From Pseudomonadota bacterium (GTDB lineage: Bacteria > Pseudomonadota > Alphaproteobacteria > Acetobacterales > Acetobacteraceae): a DNA stretch of 28,052 nucleotides. Below, one piece after another: positions 8,353 through 15,669 of this stretch. The DNA is taken from contig JAKBAQ010000007.1 in NCBI GenBank assembly GCA_021808985.1, forward strand, positions 1 to 28,052, given 5' to 3'. The position numbers and the translations under genes are program-made. The notes under the pieces were generated by a model. The model made no database searches. It had not been told where the DNA came from and saw only the letters and a list, made by a program, of their open reading frames with translations. Position 1 is the stretch's first letter; each line of letters begins with the position of its first letter.

Positions 8353-9114
8353 ATGGATTTGAATTTTTCCGAGGATGAGGTTCAGCGTTACGCAAGGCAT
8401 ATTCTGCTGCGCGAGGTGGGCGGGCTTGGCCAGGCGCGGCTGAAGGCCGCCAAGGTGCTGATTGTGGGCGCCGGCGGGCTTGGCTCGCCGCTGGCGCTGT
8501 ATCTGGCCGCCGCCGGGGTGGGCACCATAGGGCTGGTGGATGGCGATGTGCTCGAACTCTCCAACCTGCAGCGCCAGATTGCCCATGGCATGGAGGCGCT
8601 CGGGCGGCTCAAGGTCGAGTCGGCGGCGGAGGCGATGCGGCGGATCAACCCGCTGGTGCGGGTGAACACCCATGCCTGCCGGCTGGACGCGGCCAATGTG
8701 GCGGAACTGGTGGAAGCCTATGACATTATCTGCGACGGCACGGATAATTTCGGCACGCGCTTTCTGCTCGCCGATGCCTGCGTGGCGGCGCGGCGCACGC
8801 TGGTGAGCGCGGCGGTGCTGCGCTTCGAGGGGCAGCTTTCCACCTTCAAGCCGCATGCCGACCCGCAAGGGCCGTGCTATCGCTGCCTCTACCCCGAAGC
8901 GCCGCCCGAGGGGCTGGTGCCAAGCTGCGCCGAGGCCGGGGTGCTGGGCGCGGTGACGGGGGTGATGGGCAGCCTGCAGGCGAGCGAGGTGCTGAAGGAG
9001 ATCATGGGCATCGGGACATCAATGTCCGGCTGGCTGCTGATCTGGGACGCGCTGGCGGCGCAATTCAGGAAAATCAGATTACGGAAAGATAAAGAATGCC
9101 CCGTTTGCGGTTGA
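8353..9114 (+). CDS. moeB: HesA/MoeB/ThiF family adenylyltransferase
   Basis: 253 residues, the size of MoeB and ThiF. The ATP-binding P-loop is VGAGGLGSP near 38-46, followed by VDGDVLELSNLQRQ (62-75) and the DGTDNFGTR substrate loop near 128-136. Zinc is expected at Cys175/Cys178 (CYRC) and Cys250/Cys253 (CPVC). Cys192 in PSCAEAGVLG matches the conserved active-site-region cysteine. The enzyme activates the C-terminal Gly-Gly of a ubiquitin-like sulfur carrier (MoaD or ThiS) as acyl-adenylate. Because no moa or thi gene is next to it, MoeB and ThiF cannot be told apart firmly. The following SH3 gene starts 19 bases before its stop, in another frame. Confidence 0.85.
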   Translation: MDLNFSEDEVQRYARHILLREVGGLGQARLKAAKVLIVGAGGLGSPLALYLAAAGVGTIGLVDGDVLELSNLQRQIAHGMEALGRLKVESAAEAMRRINPLVRVNTHACRLDAANVAELVEAYDIICDGTDNFGTRFLLADACVAARRTLVSAAVLRFEGQLSTFKPHADPQGPCYRCLYPEAPPEGLVPSCAEAGVLGAVTGVMGSLQASEVLKEIMGIGTSMSGWLLIWDALAAQFRKIRLRKDKECPVCG

Positions 9115-9620
9115 TATGCGCCGCCCTGGCGCTGCTGCTGCTGGGCGGCTGGACGCCGGCGCCGCTCGGCGGCGGGCCGGGGCCGGCGGTTGGGCCGGTG
9201 ACGAAGCTGCCGCTGCCGCGCTTTGTCTCGCTGCGCACTGATGAGGTGAATTTCCGCGCCGGGCCGGGGTTTCAATATCCGGTGATATGGGTTTACGAGC
9301 GCGCGGGCTTGCCGGTGGAGATTATCGGCGAGTTTGACGTGTGGCGGCATGTGGTGGCGCCGGATGGCGGCGTCGGCTGGGTGCATATGGCGACCATCCG
9401 GGCGCTGCGGACCTTCATCATCACCGCGCAGCAGGCGGTGCTGCGGCGCGGCCCGGACCCGGATGCGGCGCCGGTGGCGTATCTGCAAAACGGGGTGAGC
9501 GGGCGGCTGCTGGCGTGCGATGCGGGCTCGGACTTCTGCAAGGCCACGACCGGGCACTATACCGGCTATCTGGCGCGCGAGGATTTCTGGGGCGCGTTCG
9601 CGGGCGAGACCGTTAAGTAA
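9096..9620 (+). CDS. exported SH3-like domain protein
   Basis: 174 residues. An N-terminal signal-like segment (basic MPRLR, then ALALLLLGGW) predicts export. Two bacterial SH3-like units follow: VNFRAGPGFQYPVIWVYERAGLPVEIIGEFDVWRHVVAPDGGVGWVH, then AVLRRGPDPDAAPVAYLQNGVSGRLLACD. Such modules in the envelope usually bind peptidoglycan or act in cell-wall or stress functions; the specific role is unknown. The gene overlaps the end of the adenylyltransferase by 19 bases and has a GGAAAG ribosome binding site inside that gene, so the two are co-transcribed. The functional link is not evident. Confidence 0.8.
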   Translation: MPRLRLICAALALLLLGGWTPAPLGGGPGPAVGPVTKLPLPRFVSLRTDEVNFRAGPGFQYPVIWVYERAGLPVEIIGEFDVWRHVVAPDGGVGWVHMATIRALRTFIITAQQAVLRRGPDPDAAPVAYLQNGVSGRLLACDAGSDFCKATTGHYTGYLAREDFWGAFAGETVK

Positions 9621-9626
9621 AATAAG

Positions 9627-9646
9627 TTTTCCACAGAAAAGGACTC
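9627..9646 (+). promoter_or_regulatory. DnaA-box match and CcrM-type GANTC site upstream of gcrA
   Basis: TTTTCCACA at 9627-9635 fits the TTWTNCACA DnaA-box consensus, and GACTC at 9642-9646 is a GANTC site. Both lie 80-100 bases before the gcrA start, in the 105-base gap after the SH3 gene. In Caulobacter DnaA activates gcrA, so a DnaA site here is meaningful, but use in this organism is inferred. A short GGACT/AGTCC dyad spans 9641-9655. Confidence 0.45.
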
Positions 9647-9725
9647 GTGAAAGTCCCTCTAGATATTGCGGGTGGGGCGCGCTCTCTCTACTGTATTTTG
9701 TAGGCTAAGTGAGGGGAGCCACAAT

Positions 9726-10175
9726 ATGGAGTGGACGGAAGAGGCAATTGCGAAATTGCGGAGCTTATGGGCCGAAGGGCTTTCAACGGCGGAAATTGGC
9801 CGCAGGCTGAATATCTCGAAAAATGCCGTGGTGGGGAAGGCGCATCGCCTGAACCTGCCGCCGCGCCCTTCGCCCATCCGCCGCCATGAGGGTGAGGCCG
9901 CGGCCGCGCGCCCGGTGGTGCCAAAGCGGGTGCAGGGGGCAACCCTGCCGCCGCTTTCGGCCTCGCTCTCAGCGCCGATGCCAGCATTGCGGGCCATGCT
10001 GCCGGCGGTGAAATTCACCCAGCGCGCCACACCCTGCTGCTGGCCGATCGGCGAGCCGGGCAAGCCCAGCTTCCATTTTTGCAGCGCCGCCGCGGTGACG
10101 GGCAAGCCCTATTGCGAGGAACATGCCGCGATTGCCTATGTGCGGGTGCGCGACCGCCGCGAGGACGCGGCCTGA
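9726..10175 (+). CDS. gcrA: cell-cycle transcriptional regulator GcrA
   Basis: 149 residues. The N-terminus MEWTEEAIAKLRSLWAEGLSTAEIGRRLNISKNAVVGKAHRLNLPPRPSP is the GcrA DNA-binding domain (about residues 1-50). A variable linker follows, then the conserved C-terminal block PCCWPIGEPGKPSFHFCSAAAVTGKPYCEEH, which contacts sigma-70 RNA polymerase. In alphaproteobacteria GcrA binds promoters carrying CcrM-methylated GANTC sites and drives S-phase and division genes, mipZ among them in Caulobacter. The ATG at 9726 is preceded by GAGGGGAG at good spacing; a GTG 60 bases upstream would add residues not in the family. A DnaA-box match and a GANTC site lie upstream, and a strong hairpin follows the gene. 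Confidence 0.95.
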   Translation: MEWTEEAIAKLRSLWAEGLSTAEIGRRLNISKNAVVGKAHRLNLPPRPSPIRRHEGEAAAARPVVPKRVQGATLPPLSASLSAPMPALRAMLPAVKFTQRATPCCWPIGEPGKPSFHFCSAAAVTGKPYCEEHAAIAYVRVRDRREDAA

Positions 10176-10179
10176 TGCC

Positions 10180-10222
10180 GCGCGCCGCCCGCGGCCAGGG
10201 CTGATGGCGGCGGGCGGCGTGT
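10180..10222. terminator. strong GC hairpin after gcrA
   Basis: CGCCGCCCGC (10183-10192) and GCGGGCGGCG (10210-10219) form a 10-base perfect stem around a 17-base loop, extendable by three further pairs including wobbles. It starts 8 bases after the TGA. No U-tract follows, so it may need Rho or act only as a 3' stabiliser. Confidence 0.4.
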
Positions 10223-10409
10223 TAGTGATGGTAACGCGCCGGTGATGGCGCGGCCGGCGGCCGGAATTGGCCTTGAAAACTTCCTGCTGCGATGCAGCAC
10301 ATGTTCCAATTGATAAATTCAGAGCAATGCGCGTAGTCTTGGCGTGCCGGCGGACGTGACCGGCATAATGACGCACGCCCGGTGGGAGCCGGTGTAAGGA
10401 GGTGTCGAT

Positions 10410-10655
10410 ATGGAAACAACGCGTGAGGAAAATGCGGGGCAGGAAACGGCTCTCACGGGGGTTGTGAAATGGTTCAACCCTGGCAAGGGCTATGGATTCA
10501 TTGCGCCGGATACGGGCGGGAATGATATTTTCGTGCATATCAGCGCGGTGCAGCATGCGGGCTTGCGTAAGCTGAATGAGGGCGAGCGCGTGCGCTTTGC
10601 CTTGCAGCAGCGCGAGGGGCGGGTGGCTGCCGTGGGGATTGAGAAACTGCACTGA
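10410..10655 (+). CDS. cold-shock protein, CspA family
   Basis: 81 residues: a roughly 14-residue lead and then one cold-shock (OB-fold) domain. Both RNA-binding motifs are intact: GVVKWFNPGKGYGFIAPD (RNP1, KGYGFI) and NDIFVHISAV (RNP2, DIFVHI). These proteins bind single-stranded RNA or DNA and act as RNA chaperones. The ATG at 10410 follows an exceptionally strong AAGGAGGTG at 10396-10404, implying high expression. The upstream gap of 234 bases has a 15-base hairpin, TGCTGC-GAT-GCAGCA at 10285-10299, which could be part of a structured leader. That leader role is inference. Confidence 0.93.
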   Translation: METTREENAGQETALTGVVKWFNPGKGYGFIAPDTGGNDIFVHISAVQHAGLRKLNEGERVRFALQQREGRVAAVGIEKLH

Positions 10656-10761
10656 TCTTGTTGCCGCCGTGGCGGACGCGGCTGGCTTGCGCCGGCTCTT
10701 GGTTGCCCGTGCCTGATATATATTAATAATAACAAACGGATCAGGACAGAGGGAGGCGGGC

Positions 10762-12132
10762 ATGGCGCGGGAGTTGGCGGGGCTGGCGGCGGATGGCGAT
10801 ATGGCGTTGCCGCTGCATGGGGTGCGGCCGGGCGGCGTTGCGGCGGTTTTGGCGGAACTGGCGCCGGAGCAGGCGGCGATGGCGCGTTTCCAGAATTTTG
10901 CGGGACAGGCGGGAGGGCTGGTGCTGCTGCCAGGGGCGGCGCTGCTGGGCCTGGGCGATGCGCCGGCCGTGCACGGCTTTGGCGCGGTCGCTGGCGCCTT
11001 GCCGGGCGGCAGCGCGTGGCGGATTGCCCCCGGGGCGTATGACGCCGAGGATGCGGCGCTGGGGTTTCTGCTGGGCGCCTACCGGTACGAAGAGCTGAAA
11101 ACGAAACCGGGGAGGAGGCTGGCGGCGCTGGCGCCCGGCCAGGTGACGCGGCGGGTGCGGGTGGTGGCCGAGGCGGTGTGCGCGGCGCGGGAGCTGATAA
11201 ACACCCCGGCGAACCTGCTGGGGCCGGCGGAGCTGGCGCGGGAGGTGCTGGAGATGGGCGCGCGCTTTGGCGCGCGGGCGGCGCATGTGCGCGGGGATGA
11301 GGTGGGGGCGCGCTATCCGGCGCTGGCGGCGGTGGGGGCGGGCTCGGAACGGGGCGCTGAGGTTGTGCTGCTGGAATGGCGCGGCTCCGGCGCGGATGCG
11401 CGCGCGCCGCTGCTCTCGCTCTGCGGCAAGGGCGTGTGTTTCGATACGGGCGGGTATGATCTGAAGCCGAGTGCGGCGATGTTGCGCATGAAAAAAGATA
11501 TGGGCGGCGCTGCGATATTGGCGGGTCTGGCGCAGGCGGTGATGGCGCTCGATTTACCGTTACGGTTGCAATTGCGCATTGGCTGCGTGGAGAACAGCGT
11601 TTCTGGCCATGCCATGCGGCCTTCCGACGTGCTGCGAACCGTTGCAGGCTTGAGCGTGGAAGTTGGCAACACGGATGCGGAAGGAAGGCTCGTGCTGTGC
11701 GATCTGCTCGCCGAGGCGGCGCGCGAGGCGCCGGATTGGCTGATAGATGCGGCAACGTTGACGGGTGCCGCGCGCGTGGCGCTGGGGCCGGATTTGCCGG
11801 CGCTGTTTTGTAACGATGACAGGCTGGCGGAGGCGATTTTGGCGGCGGGGCGGCTGGCGCATGATCCGCTTTGGCGCTTGCCGTTGTTCGAGGGCTATGA
11901 TGCGTGGCTGGAGAGCGCGGTTGCGGATATCAACACGGTTTCCGCCAAGCCGATGGCGGGTGCGATAATCGCTGCTTTATTTCTGCAACGTTTTGTTCCG
12001 GCGGGAATTTCATGGGCGCATGTGGACACTTATGCGTGGAACGATTCCACGCGGCCGGGCAGGCCGGAGGGCGGTGAGGCGCAGACATTGCGGGCCTTGC
12101 TCGCGGCAGTTGAATCGCTTATGCGCGGTTGA
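10762..12132 (+). CDS. leucyl aminopeptidase family M17 metallopeptidase
   Basis: 456 residues, slightly shorter than PepA because the N-terminal domain is reduced. The catalytic domain is complete: GKGVCFDTGGYDLKPSAAMLRMKKDMGG (metal and catalytic Lys223, Asp228, Asp246) and NTDAEGR at 303-309 (Asp305, Glu307, Arg309). It releases N-terminal residues from peptides in the cytoplasm using two divalent metals, for protein turnover. The ATG at 10762 has GAGGGAGG about 6 bases upstream, and an A/T-rich TATATATTAATAATAAC stretch about 30-55 bases before it may hold the promoter. It stands alone, with 106 bases before and 397 after. A general PepA/PepB distinction is not possible from sequence alone. 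Confidence 0.92.
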   Translation: MARELAGLAADGDMALPLHGVRPGGVAAVLAELAPEQAAMARFQNFAGQAGGLVLLPGAALLGLGDAPAVHGFGAVAGALPGGSAWRIAPGAYDAEDAALGFLLGAYRYEELKTKPGRRLAALAPGQVTRRVRVVAEAVCAARELINTPANLLGPAELAREVLEMGARFGARAAHVRGDEVGARYPALAAVGAGSERGAEVVLLEWRGSGADARAPLLSLCGKGVCFDTGGYDLKPSAAMLRMKKDMGGAAILAGLAQAVMALDLPLRLQLRIGCVENSVSGHAMRPSDVLRTVAGLSVEVGNTDAEGRLVLCDLLAEAAREAPDWLIDAATLTGAARVALGPDLPALFCNDDRLAEAILAAGRLAHDPLWRLPLFEGYDAWLESAVADINTVSAKPMAGAIIAALFLQRFVPAGISWAHVDTYAWNDSTRPGRPEGGEAQTLRALLAAVESLMRG

Positions 12133-12529
12133 ATATGCCGGCTTGAAACGGTGCCGGAAAATTCATTCGAGTGATTTAAATATTTCGGATTTATCCAGGC
12201 GTGTGTTGGACTAACCGGTTACAATCTCGAGATGATTAAATCTGTGCAATTTTGCATGAGAATGAAATGTTTTGGTTTTTGACAGCTTGAATTGCGTGGC
12301 TAGAGTGCTATTTCCTTGCCTCACTCTTTCGAGTGCTCAGGACTTCCGAGGTTTGATGCTGGTTTTCTGGCCGGAGGGAGTTGAGAGAGTGATTTTCGAC
12401 TTGAAGTGGCTTTCGACTTGATAAGTCTACCGTGGTGATCTGGATGGTGTTTTGATGATCAGCCGGTTGGAAACAAGCCGCGGTTAAAACTAAAACGGCT
12501 TTCATGCTTTTGGTTAAGGATATCAGTTT
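12133..12529 (+). promoter_or_regulatory. 397-base gap holding the promoter and leader of the MarR-lolA-xthA operon
   Basis: TTGACA at 12279-12284, a 16-base spacer and TAGAGT at 12301-12306 make a reasonable sigma-70-type promoter. It would leave a leader of about 215 bases before the MarR gene. The leader contains a CACTC-TTTC-GAGTG hairpin (12322-12335), palindromes at 12399-12427 and an open frame of 21 codons at 12356-12421 (MLVFWPEGVERVIFDLKWLST) with only a weak GAGG before it. A TAACCGGTTA palindrome lies at 12212-12221. Base composition is noticeably more A/T-rich than the genes around it. I see no tRNA or longer gene. Confidence 0.45.
12394..12427. promoter_or_regulatory. direct repeat and palindromes, candidate MarR operator
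   Basis: TTTCGACTTGA occurs twice (12394-12404 and 12411-12421), 17 bases apart from start to start. Each copy is the left part of a dyad: ACTT-G-AAGT at 12399-12407 and GACTT-GAT-AAGTC at 12415-12427. MarR proteins bind dyads of about this size and often repress their own operon, so autoregulation is a reasonable inference. The position is downstream of the predicted promoter, where bound protein would block elongation. Confidence 0.35.
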
Positions 12530-12907
12530 ATGGCGGCGCAACTTTCTTCTGACCAACTTGTTGGTATTCTGCGTGATACGATCGTCTCTCTGGTGCGGCG
12601 TGAGGGGGTTGACCTTTCGGCCCGGCAGCTTGGCGTGTTTCTCACCTGCTATCTGAACGATGGCGGGCATACCGTGCGCGGGCTGGCTCAGGATCTCAAT
12701 GTCTCCAAACCCGCGATTACCCGCGCGCTGGACCGCCTGACCGAACTGGATTTTGTCCGCCGCAAGGTTGACCCCTCTGACCGCCGCAGCGTGCTGGTGC
12801 AGCGCACGGTGAAGGGGGCGGCGTTTTTGCGGGAAACAAGGCATATCATGGCTGACGCGCTGGCCGCCAACAAGACCGAGGCCGCGAGCCGCAGGAGCGC
12901 GAGCTAA
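12530..12907 (+). CDS. small MarR-family transcriptional regulator
   Basis: 125 residues, short for the family (usually 140-150). The winged-helix core is clear: LSARQLGVFLTCYLNDGGHTVRGLAQDLNVSKPAITRALDRLTELDFVRRKVDPSDRRSVLVQRTVKGAAFL. It includes the recognition helix VSKPAITRALDRL and the DPSDRRS wing. The N-terminal dimerisation helices are truncated compared with typical MarR. It should bind DNA as a dimer, and the ligand is unknown. AAGGA lies about 10 bases before the ATG. It heads an operon with lolA (4 bases apart) and xthA, and the candidate operator in the leader suggests it controls its own operon. Confidence 0.85.
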   Translation: MAAQLSSDQLVGILRDTIVSLVRREGVDLSARQLGVFLTCYLNDGGHTVRGLAQDLNVSKPAITRALDRLTELDFVRRKVDPSDRRSVLVQRTVKGAAFLRETRHIMADALAANKTEAASRRSAS

Positions 12908-12911
12908 GACT

Positions 12912-13562
12912 GTGGCTTGGCGATATCGCCGCGCCGGTTTGGCGGCGCTGTTTGGGGCTTTTGTTTTGCACTGCGCGCCTGTGCGGGCGCAGAGCCAGCC
13001 GCTTGCGCTGAGCGCGGCGGACCAGGCGCTGGTGACGCAGGTTGAGGCCTATTTGAACCAGCAGACCGGGCTGACCGCGAATTTTCTGCAGGTGGCGGCT
13101 GATGGATCGACGCGCACCGGCAAGGCCTGGCTGGAGCGGCCGGGGAAAATGCGCTTTGAATATGACCCGCCGGACAAGCAATTGCTCGTGGCGGGGTTTG
13201 GGCTGCTGGTATATTACGATCCGGCGCTGAACCAGACGACGAATATTCCGCTGGAGAGCACGCCGCTCGGGATTCTGCTGGCCAGGCATGTGAATTTGGA
13301 TTCCGCCGGTGTGGAAGTGACAGATATCCAGCGCCAGCCTGGGGAAGATGATATCACCATGATACGCAAGGGCAAGGAGGCGGCGGGCAGCCTGACGCTG
13401 GTGTTCGCCACCGACCCGCTGGAGTTGCGGCAATGGGTGGTGACGGATGCGCAAGGGCGGCAGACGCGGGTGAGCCTTTATGATGTCTTGCCCGGGGGGC
13501 CGTATCCGGACTCTTTGTTTCAGTTCCAGAGCGCGTCGCCAACGGTACAGTCTGGCGGTTAG
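12912..13562 (+). CDS. lolA: outer-membrane lipoprotein carrier protein LolA
   Basis: 216 residues with a Sec signal peptide (YRRAGLAALFGAFVLHCAPVRA, likely cut after Ala26) and a LolA fold. Typical stretches are VEAYLNQQTGLTANFLQVAADGSTRTGKAWLERPGKMRFEYDPPDKQLLVAGFGLLVYYDPALNQTT and ELRQWVVTDAQGRQTRVSLYDV. LolA ferries lipoproteins across the periplasm from LolCDE to the outer membrane. The start is GTG at 12912, four bases after the MarR stop. The N-terminal basic residues are needed for the signal peptide, which supports this start over later ones. The exonuclease gene follows after 6 bases. Confidence 0.9.
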   Translation: MAWRYRRAGLAALFGAFVLHCAPVRAQSQPLALSAADQALVTQVEAYLNQQTGLTANFLQVAADGSTRTGKAWLERPGKMRFEYDPPDKQLLVAGFGLLVYYDPALNQTTNIPLESTPLGILLARHVNLDSAGVEVTDIQRQPGEDDITMIRKGKEAAGSLTLVFATDPLELRQWVVTDAQGRQTRVSLYDVLPGGPYPDSLFQFQSASPTVQSGG

Positions 13563-13568
13563 GGTTAC

Positions 13569-14369
13569 ATGAATCTCACCATTGCAACCTGGAATATCAA
13601 TTCATTACGGCTGCGCCAGGGTTTATTGCATGGGCTGATGGCGGGGCTGCGGCCAGACGTGATATGCCTGCAGGAAACCAAGGTGCCGGATGAGCTGTTT
13701 CCCGAGGCGATTGCTGGGGAAATTGGTTTTGCGCACGTGCTGAAGCGGGGCATGAAGAGTTATAATGGCGTGGCGATATTGTCGCGCGTGCCGCTGGTGC
13801 TGGATGAGGATACGCCGGACTGGTGCGGCAAGAATGATTGCCGGCATATTTCCGCGCGGCTGGAGACGGGGGCGCGACCGTTAACATTACATAATTTTTA
13901 TGTGCCGGCGGGCGGGGATATTCCGGACCGGGAGCAGAATGTGAAATTTGGCCATAAGCTGGATTTCATCGCGCAGGCGCGGGCGCATTTCGCGGCTTAT
14001 CCGCCCGCGCGCAGCGTGCTGGTGGGGGATTTGAACATCGCGCCGTTGGAGAACGATGTTTGGAGCCATAAGCAGCTGCTTGGCATTGTAAGCCATACGC
14101 CGGTGGAGACGCAGGGGCTGAATGCCTGGATGAATGAGGGGTTTGTGGATGCGATGCGGCATTTCGTGCCGCCGGGGGAGAAGCTTTATACCTGGTGGTC
14201 GTACCGCAACAGGGATTGGGAAGTCTCCGACCGGGGGCGGCGGCTTGACCATGTGTGGGTGAGCCGCGACCTGGAGGATGGGCTGGTTGGGTGCAAGGTT
14301 CTGCGGGAGGCGCGCAACTGGGAGCAGCCCTCGGACCATGTGCCGGTGAGCGTGACCTTACGGGTTTGA
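13569..14369 (+). CDS. xthA: exodeoxyribonuclease III
   Basis: 266 residues, the normal size. All catalytic motifs of the ExoIII/APE1 phosphodiesterase fold are present: WNINSLR (Asn10), LQETK (Glu36), HNFYVPAGGD (Tyr111), GDLNIAP (Asp154, Asn156), WWSYR, RRLDHVWVS (Asp227, His228) and SDHVPV (Asp256, His257). The enzyme cuts at abasic sites and removes 3' blocking groups in base-excision repair. It is the third gene of the MarR-lolA-xthA operon, starting 6 bases after lolA. Its last 12 bases overlap the convergent serpin gene. Pairing a repair gene with a lipoprotein chaperone probably reflects shared transcription rather than shared function. Confidence 0.96.
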   Translation: MNLTIATWNINSLRLRQGLLHGLMAGLRPDVICLQETKVPDELFPEAIAGEIGFAHVLKRGMKSYNGVAILSRVPLVLDEDTPDWCGKNDCRHISARLETGARPLTLHNFYVPAGGDIPDREQNVKFGHKLDFIAQARAHFAAYPPARSVLVGDLNIAPLENDVWSHKQLLGIVSHTPVETQGLNAWMNEGFVDAMRHFVPPGEKLYTWWSYRNRDWEVSDRGRRLDHVWVSRDLEDGLVGCKVLREARNWEQPSDHVPVSVTLRV

Positions 14370-15557
14370 GGGCGCGGCCATGCGGCCCATGAAGAGGATG
14401 GCGCCGGTTATGTTGGAGCGGATGAGGTAGAGAAACGGGTGGTCGGCGGTGAAGGGCACCGAGGGAAGCGGTGCGGGCGCCGTGGCCATGTCCATGGTTG
14501 CATCCGTGGCGGCGGCGGCTTCGGTATGGCTTTCATCAACCGAGATATAGGCCTGGTGGATGACGCTGGAGAGGACCAGCCCATGCGCGCCGCCCCTGGC
14601 GATGCCCGAGAAATCAGCCATGGCGGGGTTGAAGGCGTTGGACATGCCCAGGGAGTGGAGGGCGTGGTTGAGGGTGAAGGTGCTGTTGCTGGTGAATTTG
14701 GGCAATGTGACCTGGACCAGGGTGCTGGGCGTGTTGGAAAGCCAACTGTTGAGCTCCGGCAGGGTTAATTTTGCCGCCAGCGCCGCCAGGGTGGTGGGCG
14801 GGGTGGGGAGGATGATGATCATCGCCGCCGCGCCGCCGCTATAGGGTAGGATGAGGATTTGCGCGCCCTGGACCTGTGCGAGGGGGAAGTTGGCGGTGAT
14901 GTTCATCATCAGCGGGGCGGTTGGCGGGCCGGAGGCGGGGTAGAAGGGCTGGGGGCTGGTGTTGGAGGGGTCGAAGGGTTGGTCCCAGGTGGCGTTGAAG
15001 TAGATGGCGTCGGTGAGGACGAGACGGGTGGTGGTGGAGAGATCCGACGGGCTGAGCAGATCGGGGATTTTGCCGTGGGTGCGGGCGGAGACCCAGCTGT
15101 TGATGTCCTGGCTGGCGGCGGTGGGGTTGGAAAAATCCTCCGGGTGCAGGTTGGCGCCGAGGCTGGCCTTGATTTGGGAGATGTAAGCGGGGTTGAAGCT
15201 GTAGCCGCGCGCGCCCCAGAGGGCGTTGGCGGCGTGGAGCTGGAAGGCGTCATCGGAGGTATCAACCGGCGGGGGGGTGGCTTTAAGGTAGTCAGCCCGC
15301 GACCAGCCGGGGGGCAGGTGCAGCACTTGCGCGATTTGCGCCGCCGTGCCGCCCCTGGCGCCCAGATAGAGCATGCCGAGCGCGGTTGCGACGCTGTAGG
15401 GCGAGAAGAAGAGATTGCCGGGCTGCTGGCTGAGCGCGCCGTACAGGCTGAGGGCGAAGGCGTTCTCGGCCTGGACCAGGGGTTGCGGTGCCGGGGTTTG
15501 CGCGCCGGCGGGGCGGGCCAGAAGCAGGAGGGTGAGCAGGGCGGCGAGCTTGCGCAT
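14358..15557 (-). CDS. secreted serpin (serine protease inhibitor)
   Basis: 399 residues. MRKLAALLTLLLLARPAGA is a clear signal peptide, cut before Gln20, so the protein is periplasmic or extracellular. The rest is a full-length serpin: NLFFSPYSVATALGMLYLGARGGTAAQI, the NALWG strand, LVLTDAIYFNATWDQPF, ISVDESHTEAAAAT (hinge) and FTADHPFLYLIR. Counting from Glu342 as P17, the hinge has Thr at P14 and Ala at P12-P9, as in inhibitory serpins. P15 is His instead of the usual Gly. Predicted P1-P1' is Ala358-Thr359, suiting an elastase- or subtilisin-like target. The ATG at 15557 has GGGAG upstream; an in-frame start at 15611 would spoil the signal peptide. Serpins are patchy in bacteria, so gene transfer is possible. 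Confidence 0.93.
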   Translation of the reverse strand: MRKLAALLTLLLLARPAGAQTPAPQPLVQAENAFALSLYGALSQQPGNLFFSPYSVATALGMLYLGARGGTAAQIAQVLHLPPGWSRADYLKATPPPVDTSDDAFQLHAANALWGARGYSFNPAYISQIKASLGANLHPEDFSNPTAASQDINSWVSARTHGKIPDLLSPSDLSTTTRLVLTDAIYFNATWDQPFDPSNTSPQPFYPASGPPTAPLMMNITANFPLAQVQGAQILILPYSGGAAAMIIILPTPPTTLAALAAKLTLPELNSWLSNTPSTLVQVTLPKFTSNSTFTLNHALHSLGMSNAFNPAMADFSGIARGGAHGLVLSSVIHQAYISVDESHTEAAAATDATMDMATAPAPLPSVPFTADHPFLYLIRSNITGAILFMGRMAAPSNP

Positions 15558-15669
15558 GGGGGTCTCCCGGCTGTGTGGCGGGAGCAAAGCTGAATTTCGG
15601 CTCGATGGCAAACCGTAATAAGGGACGAGGTTAGCGCCTGTTTTTAACGTTTTCTCTTACAACAAGCTG

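Noticed and set aside
10490..11755. 421-codon minus-strand frame, Pro/Ala/Arg-rich
   Set aside because: Antisense to the cold-shock and M17 genes, no motif; shadow of GC-rich codons.
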